A DNA stretch of 64,000 bases from Nilaparvata lugens (GCF_014356525.2 NC_052517.1:7650601-7714600), one strand, 5' to 3'; counted from the stretch's first letter, positions 35,655 to 45,883 are shown. Translations and numbers: made by a program. Notes: a model not told the origin generated them from the letters alone.

Positions 35655-36570
35655 CATCAGAAAAGATACTCAAGGTTCTTTGATATATCTTTCCATAAGC
35701 AACAGATGCTCTTCTGTATCTTCTCAAAAGCAACGTGTTGCATCCGAAAAGATAAAAGATACACAATGTTCTTTTATATATATTTCCATAAGCAACAGAT
35801 GCTCTTCTGTATCAAAAACAACGTCTTGCATCCGAAAAGATTCACCAGGAGCTTTAATGTATATTTCCATAAGCAACAGATGCTCTTGTGTATCTTCTCA
35901 AAAGCAACGTGTTACATCCGAAAAGATACACAATGTTCTTTTATATATATTTCCATAGGCAACAGATGCTCTTCTGTATCAAATCAAAAACAACGTTTTG
36001 CATCCGAAAAGATACACAAGGTTCTTCAACAATATATCTTTCCATAAGCAACAGATGCTCCTCTGTATCTTCTCAAAAGTAACGTGTTGCATCAGAAAAG
36101 ATACTCAAGGAGCTTTGATGTACCTTTCTATAAGCAACAGATGCTCTTGTGTATCCAATCAAAAACAACGTTTTGCATCCGAAAAGATACAAAAGGTTCT
36201 TCAATATATCTTTCCATAAGCAACAGATGCTCTTGTGTATCTTGTCAAAAGCAACGTGTTGCATCCGAAAAGATACACAATGTTCTTTTATATATATTCC
36301 CATAAGCAACAGATGCTCTTCTGTATCAAATCAAAAACAACGTTTTGCATCCGAAAAGATACACAAGGTTCTTCAACAATATATCTTTCCAAAAGCAACA
36401 GAGCTCTTCTCTATCTTCTCAAAAGCAACGTGTTGCATCAGAAAAGATACTCAAGGAGCTCTCATGTACCTTTCTATAAGCAACAGATGTTCTTGTGTAT
36501 CTAATCAAAAGCAACGTGTAGCATCAGAAAAGATACTCAAGGTTCTTCAATGTATCTTTCCATAAGCAAC
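35655..36570 (+). repeat. Intronic minisatellite, ~90-bp unit, about ten copies
   Basis: CATAAGCAACAGATGCTCTT recurs every 80-100 bp, alternating with AAAGCAACGTGTTGCATCCG and AAAACAACGTTTTGCATCCG. Two unit subtypes alternate, indicating a higher-order repeat. Expanded relative to 1425-1790. Confidence 0.85.
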
Positions 36571-36695
36571 ATATACTCTTCATGAGCAAGGATCTTACTG
36601 GAGTCACGTCCTTCTAGTAGAAGACAGCCTATCAGCTGACATTCGTTCAACATGCTCTTTACATTGTTGGTGACATTATTTGTTACATGTTTCAG

Positions 36696-37322
36696 ATGGA
36701 TCCCTATGTTGAAGGCAAAGATGGTGCAGACAATCTGATGCAGAAATATTTCCAGAATATTGATCCTTTTGTCGATAATTTCCTCAGACAAGCCCCCAGA
36801 AACAAGCAACAAATACATTTCCAAAATCAGTTGCTAGTAAACCATTGCATCCTGAGGAAATTGATCAATGAATTGTCACGCACAGAACATAAAGACGTCT
36901 ACTATGCTGCACTGAAGTTAAAACTGGACAATTTTAAACGAAAACTGGATAAAGTGTCAGGAAAAATTTTCGAATACACAGTCTATTACCGGTATAGTCG
37001 TGGTTTCCAATCTTCACTGACATCCATGGTTGATTTTGAGAATGATCCAGTGTTTTCTGGAATACCAAAATCAAGAAGCTATAAACAGATTAAGGGATGT
37101 GAGGGGGCTGTTGGGAGAGTGTTGGCAATGTGGATATCACAGAAAATTGTGCTGGCAATAATTGATGATGCAGACATGTTCACAGCCATCAACCAGTGTT
37201 TCTCTCACATAGAAAAAGTGGACTCTGGTGATGGTAGTTTCTGTAATGGTTTTGTGGCAGATGGTAGTTCCATTTTGGATAAAATGGGTTGTAAGGGTTG
37301 TTTCATACCGGTGTTCCAATAA
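36696..37322 (+). CDS. Last exon of unrecognised protein, gene copy 2
   Basis: Phase-0 acceptor; 208 codons plus TAA. With the previous exon it gives a C-terminal part of 424 residues. Starts MDPYVEGKDGADNLMQKYF; further motifs are RNKQQIHFQNQLLVNHCIL, FEYTVYYRYSRGFQSSL and a Gly/Cys-rich end (MGCKGCFIPVFQ). The last 30 residues have three cysteines and alternate with GDGSFCNG and ADGSS. No enzymatic signature seen. This is the only complete 3' end of the gene pair in the window; AATAAA follows at 37411. Confidence 0.8.
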   Translation: MDPYVEGKDGADNLMQKYFQNIDPFVDNFLRQAPRNKQQIHFQNQLLVNHCILRKLINELSRTEHKDVYYAALKLKLDNFKRKLDKVSGKIFEYTVYYRYSRGFQSSLTSMVDFENDPVFSGIPKSRSYKQIKGCEGAVGRVLAMWISQKIVLAIIDDADMFTAINQCFSHIEKVDSGDGSFCNGFVADGSSILDKMGCKGCFIPVFQ

Positions 37323-37410
37323 ATGAATGAATAAATAGATAAAACCACTTCACTGGCATGAGTAATTTTTGAAAATTATTGAAAACAATATGAAAAATCA
37401 CCCTTTATAT

Positions 37411-37416
37411 AATAAA
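37411..37416 (+). promoter_or_regulatory. Polyadenylation signal of gene copy 2
   Basis: AATAAA 89 bp after the stop codon, followed by T-rich sequence. Confidence 0.6.
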
Positions 37417-37836
37417 GATTTTTTCAAATCAATTTCAATTTATTTTATTCACGTATCATACAATTTTAACAACACAATTACAATTATAAAATGAATATTA
37501 GAACCCACATAGACTATTACGTCCGTGTGTGGGAGCAGTTATTAAGATTAATTGTGTTCAATAAAAAATATTGGGCTATAAGTATAAGATACATACGGTA
37601 AATGAAATAAAAATAGATTATATTTAATATATTTTTAGGATTAATTATATAAAAAAATCAATTTGAATTTGAGAAGGAAGAAAAGATAGATCCATTGGAA
37701 GAAAATTGGACAATCGGCTTGTAATAATACCTATTTTTATAATTTATTAATAATTATTATTTTCATCACACCAGAACAGCCGGAATCGCTTTTTGCAAAA
37801 TGTATTTGGTAAGAAAAACAGATTAAAATTTGAATT

Positions 37837-38254
37837 TCAAACATAAGGTGATATGATTAAATTCTCTGCATCCTGCCATCCAACATACATTAACCATTCA
37901 GAAATTCTGTGCTTTAACACTACAGTTACTCGGCCCGCCCCAGCCTCAACTATTTCTGGAGGAAGGTTTCTATACAGCCATTGCGAAATGTAAAATGAAT
38001 TGTGCCTTTGCAAACTGATACTAATAGTAGGATTAAATAAACGTGACATTGTTTGGTTTCTGGTTAGATGACTGTGTTGAATCTCTCTGAAAAAAGTGTC
38101 CTTATTATTGAAAATGTAAATTACTAAAGTTTTTATGAAAATCTGCCTAACATTCATTCCTGGAAATATATTGAATAGTAGATTGGTGGGAAAACGCTGG
38201 TTTTTTTGTAATATGGTTTTAATTATCAACCTCTGGGCGACCGATTTATTACTA
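37837..38254 (-). pseudogene. LINE reverse transcriptase C-terminal fragment
   Basis: Open minus-strand frame (NKSVAQRLIIKTILQKNQRF ... HSHLTRNQTMSRL ... WLYRNLPPEIVEAG ... EWLMYVG) with the order typical of the tail of Jockey/CR1-like reverse transcriptases: HxxxTR, then a WN/YxxLPxxI motif, then a final WL. It ends in TAA and an AT-rich tail; the catalytic YxDD part is missing, so it is 5'-truncated. Its upstream side abuts a scrap of the M9 repeat. Confidence 0.6.
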
Positions 38255-38529
38255 GTAGTTCTGTGAACAGTAGACCTCGCACTCAGTAAGTTACATTGAC
38301 CTGTTTTCTCGAATAAATGTCTAGAAAAAATCCTGCATGAAAATAGTTTTCTGTCCTATCATACCATGACTTGTCGTCCCCGAATGTGAGTGTAAGCGCT
38401 GTTATCAGGTCTGGCTGCCGTTGCTACGCCAATCCAATCAACTCATCAGAGAACATTCTGTGTTGTCGTGTAAGCGAAAAATCGATGTGTTGAAATTAAC
38501 AAATCAAATTAACATAATGCTGATTTCGT

Positions 38530-39061
38530 AGAGATATTTATGCTCAATCTTTACCACTTGAAATTTTTTGTTTAAATTGTATCTGCGAAGCCTGATAATT
38601 GGGAATCTAAAACCAAACTCTGCATAGATTGGGCGGAGCTCCTGGAATTTTTACAGATATGGGACTTGTGGCAATTAATAGAGCTTATCAATGACTTTTT
38701 TAGGTATGAATTTGATCAAAATCGTTGGAGCCGTTTTTGAGAAAATCGCGAAAAACCCTGTTCTTAAAAACATTTTTGCCATTTTAGCCGCCATCTTGAA
38801 TTGCATTTGATCGAAATTGTTCGTGTCGGATCCTTATAGTGAAAGGACCTAAAGTTCCAAATTTCAAGTCATTCCGTTAATTGGGAGATGAGATATCGTG
38901 TACACAGACGCACATACACTCATACACACACACATACAGACCCAGGAACCCAGGAACCACTTTTTTGGACTCAGGGGACCTTGAAACGTATAGAAATTTG
39001 GGTACCTTAATTTCTTACGGATAGCAATACTTTCCTCACCTATGGTAATAGGGCAAGGAAA
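38530..39061. repeat. Solo end of the 14687-18061 TIR element
   Basis: Matches about 17500-18061, including GGAGCTCCTGGAATTTTTAC, CATACACTCATACACACAC and the terminus ATAGGGCAAGGAAAGT. Confidence 0.7.
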
Positions 39062-39126
39062 GTAGAAATATATAGAATGGTATCTCAGTCTATTTCAGAA
39101 ACATCCTGTATAAAACACAATTTGGA

Positions 39127-39716
39127 GTTAGATAAACATAGAGAAAAGATAGCATAAGTTGATATCCCATGGTATAAGTTCCAAATTTCAAGCTGAAGTT
39201 GAATGTGTAGCAAGTTGAGATGATACTGTATCATATTGGGTTGATACTGTATCATATTGTTAGTTATTATTGAACGAAAATCCAAATTAAATGCTGTAAT
39301 TCACCCCGAAGACTTCTGCTACTACAAATATTGACAACAGGGTAAACAGCTAGATGGAATTTCGATGAGCGCTACTATTCAAAATTATTCATTTGTCAAT
39401 GTTTGCAGTAGCAGAAGTCTTCGGGGTGAATTACAACAATTATTCATTTTTGAATAGTAGCGCTCATCGAATTTCCATCTAGCTGTTTACCCTGTTGTCA
39501 ATATTTGCAGTAGCAGAAGTGTTCGGGGTGAATTACAGCATTCAATTTGGATTTTCGTTCAATAATAACTAACAATATGATACAGTATAAACCCAATATG
39601 ATACAGTATCATCTCAACTTGCTACACAACACCATAATTTGTGATACAAAACTTTCAACCTTGAATGAATTCTACAAACCATGGGATATCTTCTTATGCT
39701 ATCTTTTCTCTATGCA
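39127..39716. repeat. ~590-bp compound palindrome with inverted S1 SINE pieces
   Basis: Outer arms CATAGAGAAAAGATAGCATA and TATGCTATCTTTTCTCTATG; next GATACTGTATCATATTG on both sides; inner core is S1 SINE body in opposite orientations (39261-39392 minus, 39395-39573 plus, the latter partly duplicated). Mirror-image short frames on both strands confirm the symmetry. Confidence 0.8.
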
Positions 39717-39839
39717 GATAATCTTGGGATTAAATAGAGAGCCTCACACTAATCAATTAATCTCTAAGTCAAGAAAACGAACACCAGTTAATATAATGGT
39801 TATAATTAAAATCTATAATTCCATAACCTAGATTTTACA

Positions 39840-40302
39840 GCAAAATAAATATTGCCATCTCATGGATTTGACTCCAACAATCACAAAATTAAAATGATAG
39901 CCAACTAAGAGAGAAACATTAAATAATAAATCAACATAAAAGACAAATTATTATTATACATTATTCAATGGTAAATCATTATGATTACATTTTTTATTGA
40001 TTCAACTATTTATATATAATATAATACAATGTTAGTTACATGTTTATCAATACATTTGATGAATACAATATACATAATTTGATTGAATTAATTATTTTCT
40101 AGAATTTATTTATGTATAATATTTATAATGATTATCTAGACTCAGTGGCGAGAACAGAATGTTCCAAAATTTGAGAATAGGTATTTTGACATCTTTACAA
40201 AAGAATAATGTTTTCATTGAAATGATATGCAATTTTCATTGGGTATCTCATCTTCTTATGAGAAACCCAACAATTTGAATTCTATCTAAATATCAACTAT
40301 AA
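39840..40302. other. AT-rich intergenic, no gene seen
   Basis: No splice-bounded frame, repeat terminus or RNA gene found. Confidence 0.5.
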
Positions 40303-40869
40303 GCGCCCGTTTTCGAGCTCGGGATTTAGGCCCGCCGCAATGTAGACCCACGTTAATCCACGAAAAGCAACCCACGCCTTGGCATGTTTTGTAAACCATT
40401 GCTATAGAATTATTCATAATCAATCAGCTGACAAGTGGATTATTCATTGCATGTATTACACAGATGTCTAGAGAAGCTTAGCAATGGTTTACAAAACATC
40501 CCACGGCGTGGGTTGCTTTTCGTGGATTAACGTGGGTCTACTTTGCGGCGGGATTTAGCTAAGTTCTAGACTTCAAACAGCTGGAGTCAGAAAATTGGCT
40601 TTCCGAAACGGGGCGTAGTCGTAGTTTTTATGATAATCTTTACTTCTCATTTCTATAAGAGACGTTTATCCTTGAAGAAATGAAACATTCCTAATAATTC
40701 AAAATAGCTGAAACTGTACATCATTTTATTTTATGTTAAATTTTGTAGTTTTTCAAAATTTAATTTGAACGTGGACTATGACTACACCCCGTTTCGGAAA
40801 GCCAATTTTCTGACTCCAGCTGTTCAAAGTCCAGAACTCAGCTAAATCCCGAGCTCGGAGACCGGCTCT
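40303..40869. mobile_element. Harbinger-like MITE (M4), with nested palindrome
   Basis: Ends GAGCTCGGGATTTAG ... CTAAATCCCGAGCTCGG; internal CAGCTGGAGTCAGAAAATTGG inverted as AATTTTCTGACTCCAGCTG. Split near its left end by the M5 palindrome. Confidence 0.75.
40330..40552. mobile_element. Palindromic MITE (M5) inside M4
   Basis: CCGCCGCAATGTAGACCCAC ... GTGGGTCTACTTTGCGGCG with long paired arms (GTTAATCCACGAAAAGCAAC). GGATTTAG is repeated on both sides (about 40322-40329 and 40551-40558), a probable 6-8-bp target duplication. Confidence 0.8.
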
Positions 40870-41091
40870 AAAAGTTTCGTCAACTCCTACATGACTTTAC
40901 AACATTAGAAGAGAAAAAGTGTGGACAATTTCTTGTGATTAAGAAAATTTATCACTGTGAAGAACATAAAACCACAATCTTTTTACAAGTAGCAGTATTT
41001 TATCACAAAATTCCCACTTTATTTATGAAATTATGAGATTTCAAATGATTCTCAAACTCTAGAACATTCTGCATCTATCACTAAATTATAC

Positions 41092-41357
41092 CATAGAGAA
41101 ACAATATTATCGTAAGTAGATATCCCAAAGTATAGGGCGTTTATGTTGCAACTTTTACTGTTATCTCAAGCCGATTATTGTCGATTTTTACTGTTTTGTT
41201 GGGGTGAGAGTATGAACGGCACAATATGAGAGACTACGAGCGTCACACAGCTTCACGGGAAAGAACTACGTGGACTATCGGCTTGAGATAACAGTAAAAG
41301 TTGCGAAATAAATATCCTATACCATGGGATATCTACTTACGCTATTGTTTCTCTATG
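41092..41357. mobile_element. M2-family MITE
   Basis: TIR CATAGAGAAACAATA... / ...TTGTTTCTCTATG; arms include ACTTTTACTGTTATCTCAAG. Also at 48470-48772 and 55212-55486. Confidence 0.8.
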
Positions 41358-41487
41358 ATTATACATATTATTATTTATAACCTTACCAATTAATAATACT
41401 ATACAACTATTGAAATATACAAGTTACAACCATCTTCTAGTAATAGATCAGTTTAATAAGAATAAGTCCTCATTACTAAATGGCATA

Positions 41488-41633
41488 GGCCAGGTTGCAC
41501 AAAAGCCGGTTAAATTTTAATCGAGATCAATTTCACGAGAACCAGAGAAGGCTTTTTCGAAAAGAAGGCTTTTCTCATTGGTTCTCGTGAAATTAATTAC
41601 GATTAAAATTCAACCGGCTTTTGTGCAACCGGC
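41488..41633. mobile_element. M8-family palindromic MITE
   Basis: GGTTGCACAAAAGCCGGTTA ... CAACCGGCTTTTGTGCAACC, almost full-length hairpin of 146 bp. Confidence 0.8.
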
Positions 41634-41689
41634 AAATAATGCTCTTTATTGGGTATCAATTTATTTGTCATTTATCCTCAATAAAGGGA

Positions 41690-41775
41690 GGTGGTGGAGG
41701 ATGAGAAGGAGGTGGTAAAGAGGAGGAGGAGGAGGAGGTAAAGGAGAAGGATGAAGAGATAGGAGGAGAAGGCCT
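41690..41775. repeat. GGA-rich purine tract
   Basis: Plus strand almost only G and A/T-poor (GGAGGAGGAGGAGGAGG); low complexity. Confidence 0.85.
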
Positions 41776-41824
41776 TCAATAAATCCCAGATTTTCAAGTT
41801 AATCAATTTAGCAATACTCTCTAA

Positions 41825-42362
41825 GGGCCGGTTTCCGAGCTCGGGATTTAGCTAAGTTCTAGACTTTAAACAGCTGGAGTCAGAAAACTGGCTATCCCAA
41901 ACGGGGCGTAGTCGTAGCACTACCTCCGTAAACAACGCCGTAGTGCATTCGTGTGACGTCAGCACAGGTAGGGCTCCTACACCAATCAAAACACTAGCCG
42001 ATATAGATCAGCTGAAATCAACGAATTTTTGGTGTAGGAGCCCTACCTGTGCTGACGTCACACGAATGCACTACGGCTTTCTTAACGGAGGTAGTGGAGT
42101 CGCAGTCCACGTTTGAATTAAATTACAAAAACTAGAAAATTGAACACAAAATAAATAAAGAGGAATAGTGTAGAGTTTCAGTTATTTATAATTATTTAGG
42201 AATGTTTCATTTCGTCAAGGAAAAGCATTTCCAATTATTGAAATGAGAAAATAAAGATTATCATAAAAACTGCGACTACGCCCCGTTTCAGAAAGCCAAT
42301 TTTCTGACTCCAGCTGTTTAAAGTCTAGAACTTAGCTAAATCCCGAGCTCGGAAACCGGCCC
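41825..42362. mobile_element. Harbinger-like MITE (M4), full copy with TAA target site
   Basis: GGGCCGGTTTCCGAGCTCGG ... CCGAGCTCGGAAACCGGCCC, bordered by TAA on both sides (41822-41824, 42363-42365), as for PIF/Harbinger elements. Carries another MITE at 41918-42096. Confidence 0.8.
41918..42096. mobile_element. Palindromic MITE (M6) inside M4
   Basis: CACTACCTCCGTAAACAACG ... GGAGGTAGTG with paired arms GTGTGACGTCAGCACAGGTA and TACCTGTGCTGACGTCACAC around a short loop. Confidence 0.8.
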
Positions 42363-42540
42363 TAAAAGATTGAGAAATTTAACTACATTTTTTACAAGAA
42401 TAGCTGAAATTCAAGGGAAAGAAAGACGTAAGAGTATTAGGTTTTCACAAGCTAACAAGAGTTGAAGAAATACAAGAATTATGTCAATATTATGACTTCA
42501 GAGTAAGGAGATCTCCCAAATTTATATGTAAATTCAAGTC

Positions 42541-42905
42541 TAAGCCAAATTGCACAAAAGCCTGTTAAATTATAATCATAATTAGATTCACTTTTTGTGT
42601 AGTTGAGAAGTTGCTTTGTGTTAATTATTCATATTAAATAAAAAAGACCAAGAAATTGTCAAAAAACCACAGATTTATTGATATTTAGAAAGACCGGTTT
42701 CGGTTATTACACCATTGTCAATCTCTGATAAACTGAGATTGACTAATTACCAATAAATCTGTGGTTTTGACAATTTTTAAGTCTTTTTCATTTAATAATT
42801 AAATTCCACGAGATCAGAGAAGGTTTTTCTGAGAAGAGACTTCTCTGATTGGTCCTCGTAACATATAATAGGGATTAAAAGTTAACAGACTTTTGTGCCA
42901 CCGGG
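42541..42905. mobile_element. M8-family MITE interrupted by a hairpin element
   Basis: Ends TTGCACAAAAGCCTGTTAAA and TTAACAGACTTTTGTGCC. Inserted at about 42640-42790 is an inverted pair with CCACAGATTTATTG / CAATAAATCTGTGG and ACCGGTTTCGGTTATTACAC at its loop. Confidence 0.65.
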
Positions 42906-43236
42906 GTAGAAGTCAAAGAAAAGATTTTCAAGGTTTCTTCATGAAAGAAAATATTTTTTTATCACATTTTTATCCAATTCTAGCCGATAAGTTCTATTTC
43001 AACCTATAATTAAAGTTCAATACCTCTCGATTCTGTAGAAAACATGTATAGAAATGGACGTTTTTGTATTATATGTAATCTCGTAAACTGTTACATATTT
43101 TAGGAGGTCTAACATACAGAGTATTTCAAAAAAGAATGACCCAATTTTAAACAGTTATATCTATTTTGAAAAATGGCGCACACAGACCAATTTCACATCA
43201 AATTACTCACAGAAGTATCAAGTTTATGATGATGTA

Positions 43237-43395
43237 TTATAAGTGTTCTATGTGCCCTCCTATTGAGGCTCGGACGACATCCAGACGGTAGCCAAATTCA
43301 TCCCAGACTGTTCGCAAGATGTCTCCTCGGACTGGAGCTACTGCATCAGTTATCCTGGGTTTTAGCTCCTCAATATCAAGTGCTAAGAAAGGAAC
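43237..43395 (-). pseudogene. Transposase C-terminal fragment, left mirror copy
   Basis: 52 codons and a stop: VPFLALDIEELKPRITDAVA ... TVWDEFGYRLDVVRASIGGH. The arrangement LxxRIxxAV ... WxExxYRLDVxRxxxGxHIE is the familiar tail of a mariner-like (DDE) transposase family widespread in insects. The catalytic core is absent. Confidence 0.65.
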
Positions 43396-43416
43396 ATAAA
43401 CACGATCTTTAACGTT

Positions 43417-43575
43417 GTTCCTTCCTTAGCTCTTGATATTGAGGAGCTAAAAACCAGGATAACTGATGCAGTAGGTAGCTACAGTCCGAGAATCATCTTG
43501 CGAACAGTCTGGGATGAATTTGGCTACCGTCTACATGTCGTCCGAGTCTCAAAAGGAGGGCACATAGAACACTAA
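43417..43575 (+). pseudogene. Transposase C-terminal fragment, right mirror copy
   Basis: Same 53-codon length as the left copy: VPSLALDIEELKTRITDAVG ... VWDEFGYRLHVVRVSKGGHI, ending HIEH and stop. A dozen or so differences from the left copy, so the pair is not a fresh fold-back. Confidence 0.65.
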
Positions 43576-43732
43576 GGCGACTCAGGTCGAGAAGAGACTG
43601 GACTCTAGTGGAGAGCATGTGTTTCCAAATGGTGACACTCAGACCAGTCGATTCTAGTCTCCGCGACGTCACCATTTCAAAACACATGCTCTCCACTAGA
43701 GTCCAGTCTCTTCTCCACCTGAGTCGCCTAAG
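43571..43732. mobile_element. 162-bp hairpin MITE nested in the transposase palindrome
   Basis: AGGCGACTCAGGTCGAGAAG ... TTCTCCACCTGAGTCGCCT with paired ACTCTAGTGGAGAGCATGTG. It lies immediately after the plus-strand stop, and the outer palindrome resumes beyond it. Confidence 0.8.
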
Positions 43733-43873
43733 TGTAAGTTGAGCCTCATAATACATCACCATAAACTTGATACTTTTGTGAGTAAATTGATTAAAATTGG
43801 TTAATATGCACCATTTTACAAAATAAATATAACTGTTTAAAATTGAGTCAATCTTCTTAAAACACCCTATATA

Positions 43874-44113
43874 TTAGAAAGTGATACATGCTTTTGAAAA
43901 TGTGAAATCAACCCAGCATTGCAAGTTGCAAGATAAATGCATAACATGGCAGAAATATCCAACTTAACAAATATTTAATATAATGAATAATATAATTGAC
44001 ATTCAGGAACTATTTCAAATCACTGTATAATAATATTAATTGTACTGATAATTGAATATGTGTTACAAATTATTATTTGTGTTCAAAAATAATTTAAATT
44101 TGAAAGAAATTGG
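43874..44113. other. AT-rich, no gene seen
   Basis: Nothing recognised. Confidence 0.4.
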
Positions 44114-44225
44114 GCCGTCGGTCCCGGCTAACAACAAACAGTTATTGGGTCACGTCGGAGGCCCTGAAATTGATCAGTTGCAACCAGAAAGCTCCAGACA
44201 CCAGACCTGAGCCAGCCATGTCAAA
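44114..44225. mobile_element. S2 SINE body fragment
   Basis: GTCGGTCCCGGCTAACAAC, then GGCCCTGAAATTGATCAG and CCAGACCTGAGCCAGCCA. The first phrase is shared with the SINE at 16107-16354; the second with 47388-47472. Confidence 0.6.
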
Positions 44226-45303
44226 TTGATGTTATTATAATTAATATCTAAAGATACCAACTTTATTAACGAATAAAGTAATAAATATTACTTCATTCGA
44301 TTTTCATTAATTGAATAATGAAATTATTGCCAAATACAAGAAATATTTTACAAATAAAAATTGCAATAGTTTTTGGCGTGACTGGGAAAAGATATAAATT
44401 AAATTATATTCAAATAGTTTTCATATAATCCAGTCTGTACTGTCATTAAAATGTATTTAAAGCTCAACAATCAAAATTAGAATATTTTCATGAATATCCA
44501 AGTCACAGTATACATACAGTATGGAAACTTGGCTAGTACCCTGACGCTAAAATCCGCCATCTTGTTAGGAAGCGCCGCATTGTAATAGTATTGATGGTAG
44601 GTTCGGATCACTTTAATGATCCGGATCAATTGATCTCATTCACTGCCACGAGCCAATCAGAAGACCAGGATTGGAACTTCCCCCAAGGTCACGTGACGTG
44701 TTTAGTATTGGCGTCATGTAAAAAGCATTGGTTAGATAGGCGATTGATTACAAGTTTCCATTCTGTACTTATTCTGTGTCCAAGTCACAGATTTCGCTTA
44801 AACTTCATAGTTGTCCGTTTATTAATCAGTTTTTGCTCTGTGATATTCTTTGAAATTAAATTATCCCAGTAAATCTATTAGACTACTTAAATTACATAGT
44901 ATTTTATTATTTATAGAATTTATATGACTCTTCCAAGGGTGAGATGTACTGTCTACAAAAATTATTATTCAAATTCAACTTGTGATTCCCTTGACAAATT
45001 TGTTATTTTCCAACTTTCTAGAGAAATTAATTGTTTTGAGAGTACGCTTGCCATCATTCAAACATGTACTTAAAATAGTTTATTTTTTGATTTACCATAA
45101 ATTCAGTCATCATTATTTGTTCACTTTGTTTCAATTCCTCTAATTTCCAAATATTCTAGAACTAATAACAAATATTATTCTCTACGAAGTGTTCCTACTA
45201 ATGAAATAACATCATTATGATATTAATAAAGTCCTTAATACAGAAAATAATTAACAGTACTCAATCTAATGTAAGACCTGATTTCTAGAAGACTTATTAA
45301 ATA
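44226..45303. other. Intergenic, no supported gene
   Basis: A short stretch near 44540-44720 has higher GC (CCGCCATCTTGTTAGG, GGTCACGTGACGTG) and could be promoter-like, but no gene with splice sites follows. The 93-codon frame at 44591-44872 has no family resemblance. Confidence 0.4.
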
Positions 45304-45523
45304 CTAGCGAGGGTCTATTTTAAAACTTGACAAACTAAAAACTTGACGTAATGAAATCTTGAAGAATTGAAAATAGGCCTATAACAATCCTCGGTTAATT
45401 AAGAATCTATATGCAAAATTTCAATTGATCAGTCCAGTAGTTCAGACGTGATAATGCATCAAACATAACTTTCCTATCCCGTACGTGTATAAGCCAGTTC
45501 TTTCCTTTATTATAGTGCAGATA
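45304..45523. repeat. R3 interspersed repeat
   Basis: ACTAGCGAGGGTCTATTTTA ... CCCGTACGTGTATAAGCCAG ... TTCCTTTATTATAG. Same family as 60262-60716. Confidence 0.6.
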
Positions 45524-45728
45524 ATGGATCAATGAAACCTATAGATTTAATGGTTCATTAGATTAAATAAGAGTACTAGAAAGGGGGCCTTGAATCCATT
45601 GATGATTTAAATAACTTTTTTAAACTACTTCTAAACATAACTAGAAATTATTGCAATAATTGAGAACTATTAATTTTTGGGGATAATGAATGCATTTCTC
45701 AATGATACATTTTCGAATCCTCACTAAC

Positions 45729-45883
45729 ACCCGGTTGCATAAAAGTCTGTTAACTTTTAATCCTGGTTAAATGCCACGAGAACCAATCAGAGAAACTTTC
45801 TCCTCAGAAAACCCTTTTTTGAGATTGTTTCTCGTGGAATTTAATCATAATCAAAATAAAAAAAGTTCTTGTGCAACCGGGCC
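45729..45883. mobile_element. M8-family palindromic MITE
   Basis: CCCGGTTGCATAAAAGTCTG ... TTCTTGTGCAACCGGG. Confidence 0.75.

Larger units (their letters stand above)
35110..36695 (+). other. Intron of gene copy 2
   Basis: GTAAGC ... TTACATGTTTCAG. Contains an inverted S1 SINE with its nested MITE and an ~0.9-kb minisatellite. Open frames in all three forward frames here come from the minisatellite. Confidence 0.75.
18866..36860. repeat. Right arm of giant imperfect inverted duplication
   Basis: Reverse-complement partner of 1-13145. Collinear blocks: 36560-36860 with 1-300, 34462-35109 with 2853-2209, 32587-33320 with 4760-4030, 21640-24138 with 7260-4760, 19130-21490 with 7747-12100, 18866-19110 with about 12350-12100. 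The 8.4-kb LTR element at 24139-32583 interrupts it. Confidence 0.8.
43120..43873. repeat. Palindrome made of two mirror-image transposon ends
   Basis: Outer arms TTTTAAACAGTTATATCTAT and its counterpart ATAAATATAACTGTTTAAAA, then inverted transposase tails (43237-43395 and 43417-43575) meeting head-to-head around 43406. A separate small palindrome is nested at 43571-43732. Confidence 0.8.

Noticed and set aside
35680..36565. Several long overlapping frames in all forward frames
   Set aside because: They are translations of the intronic minisatellite and lie between two good splice sites.
44591..44872. 93-codon frame near a CpG-richer patch
   Set aside because: No splice context, no recognisable motif, AT-rich hydrophobic end; probably chance.
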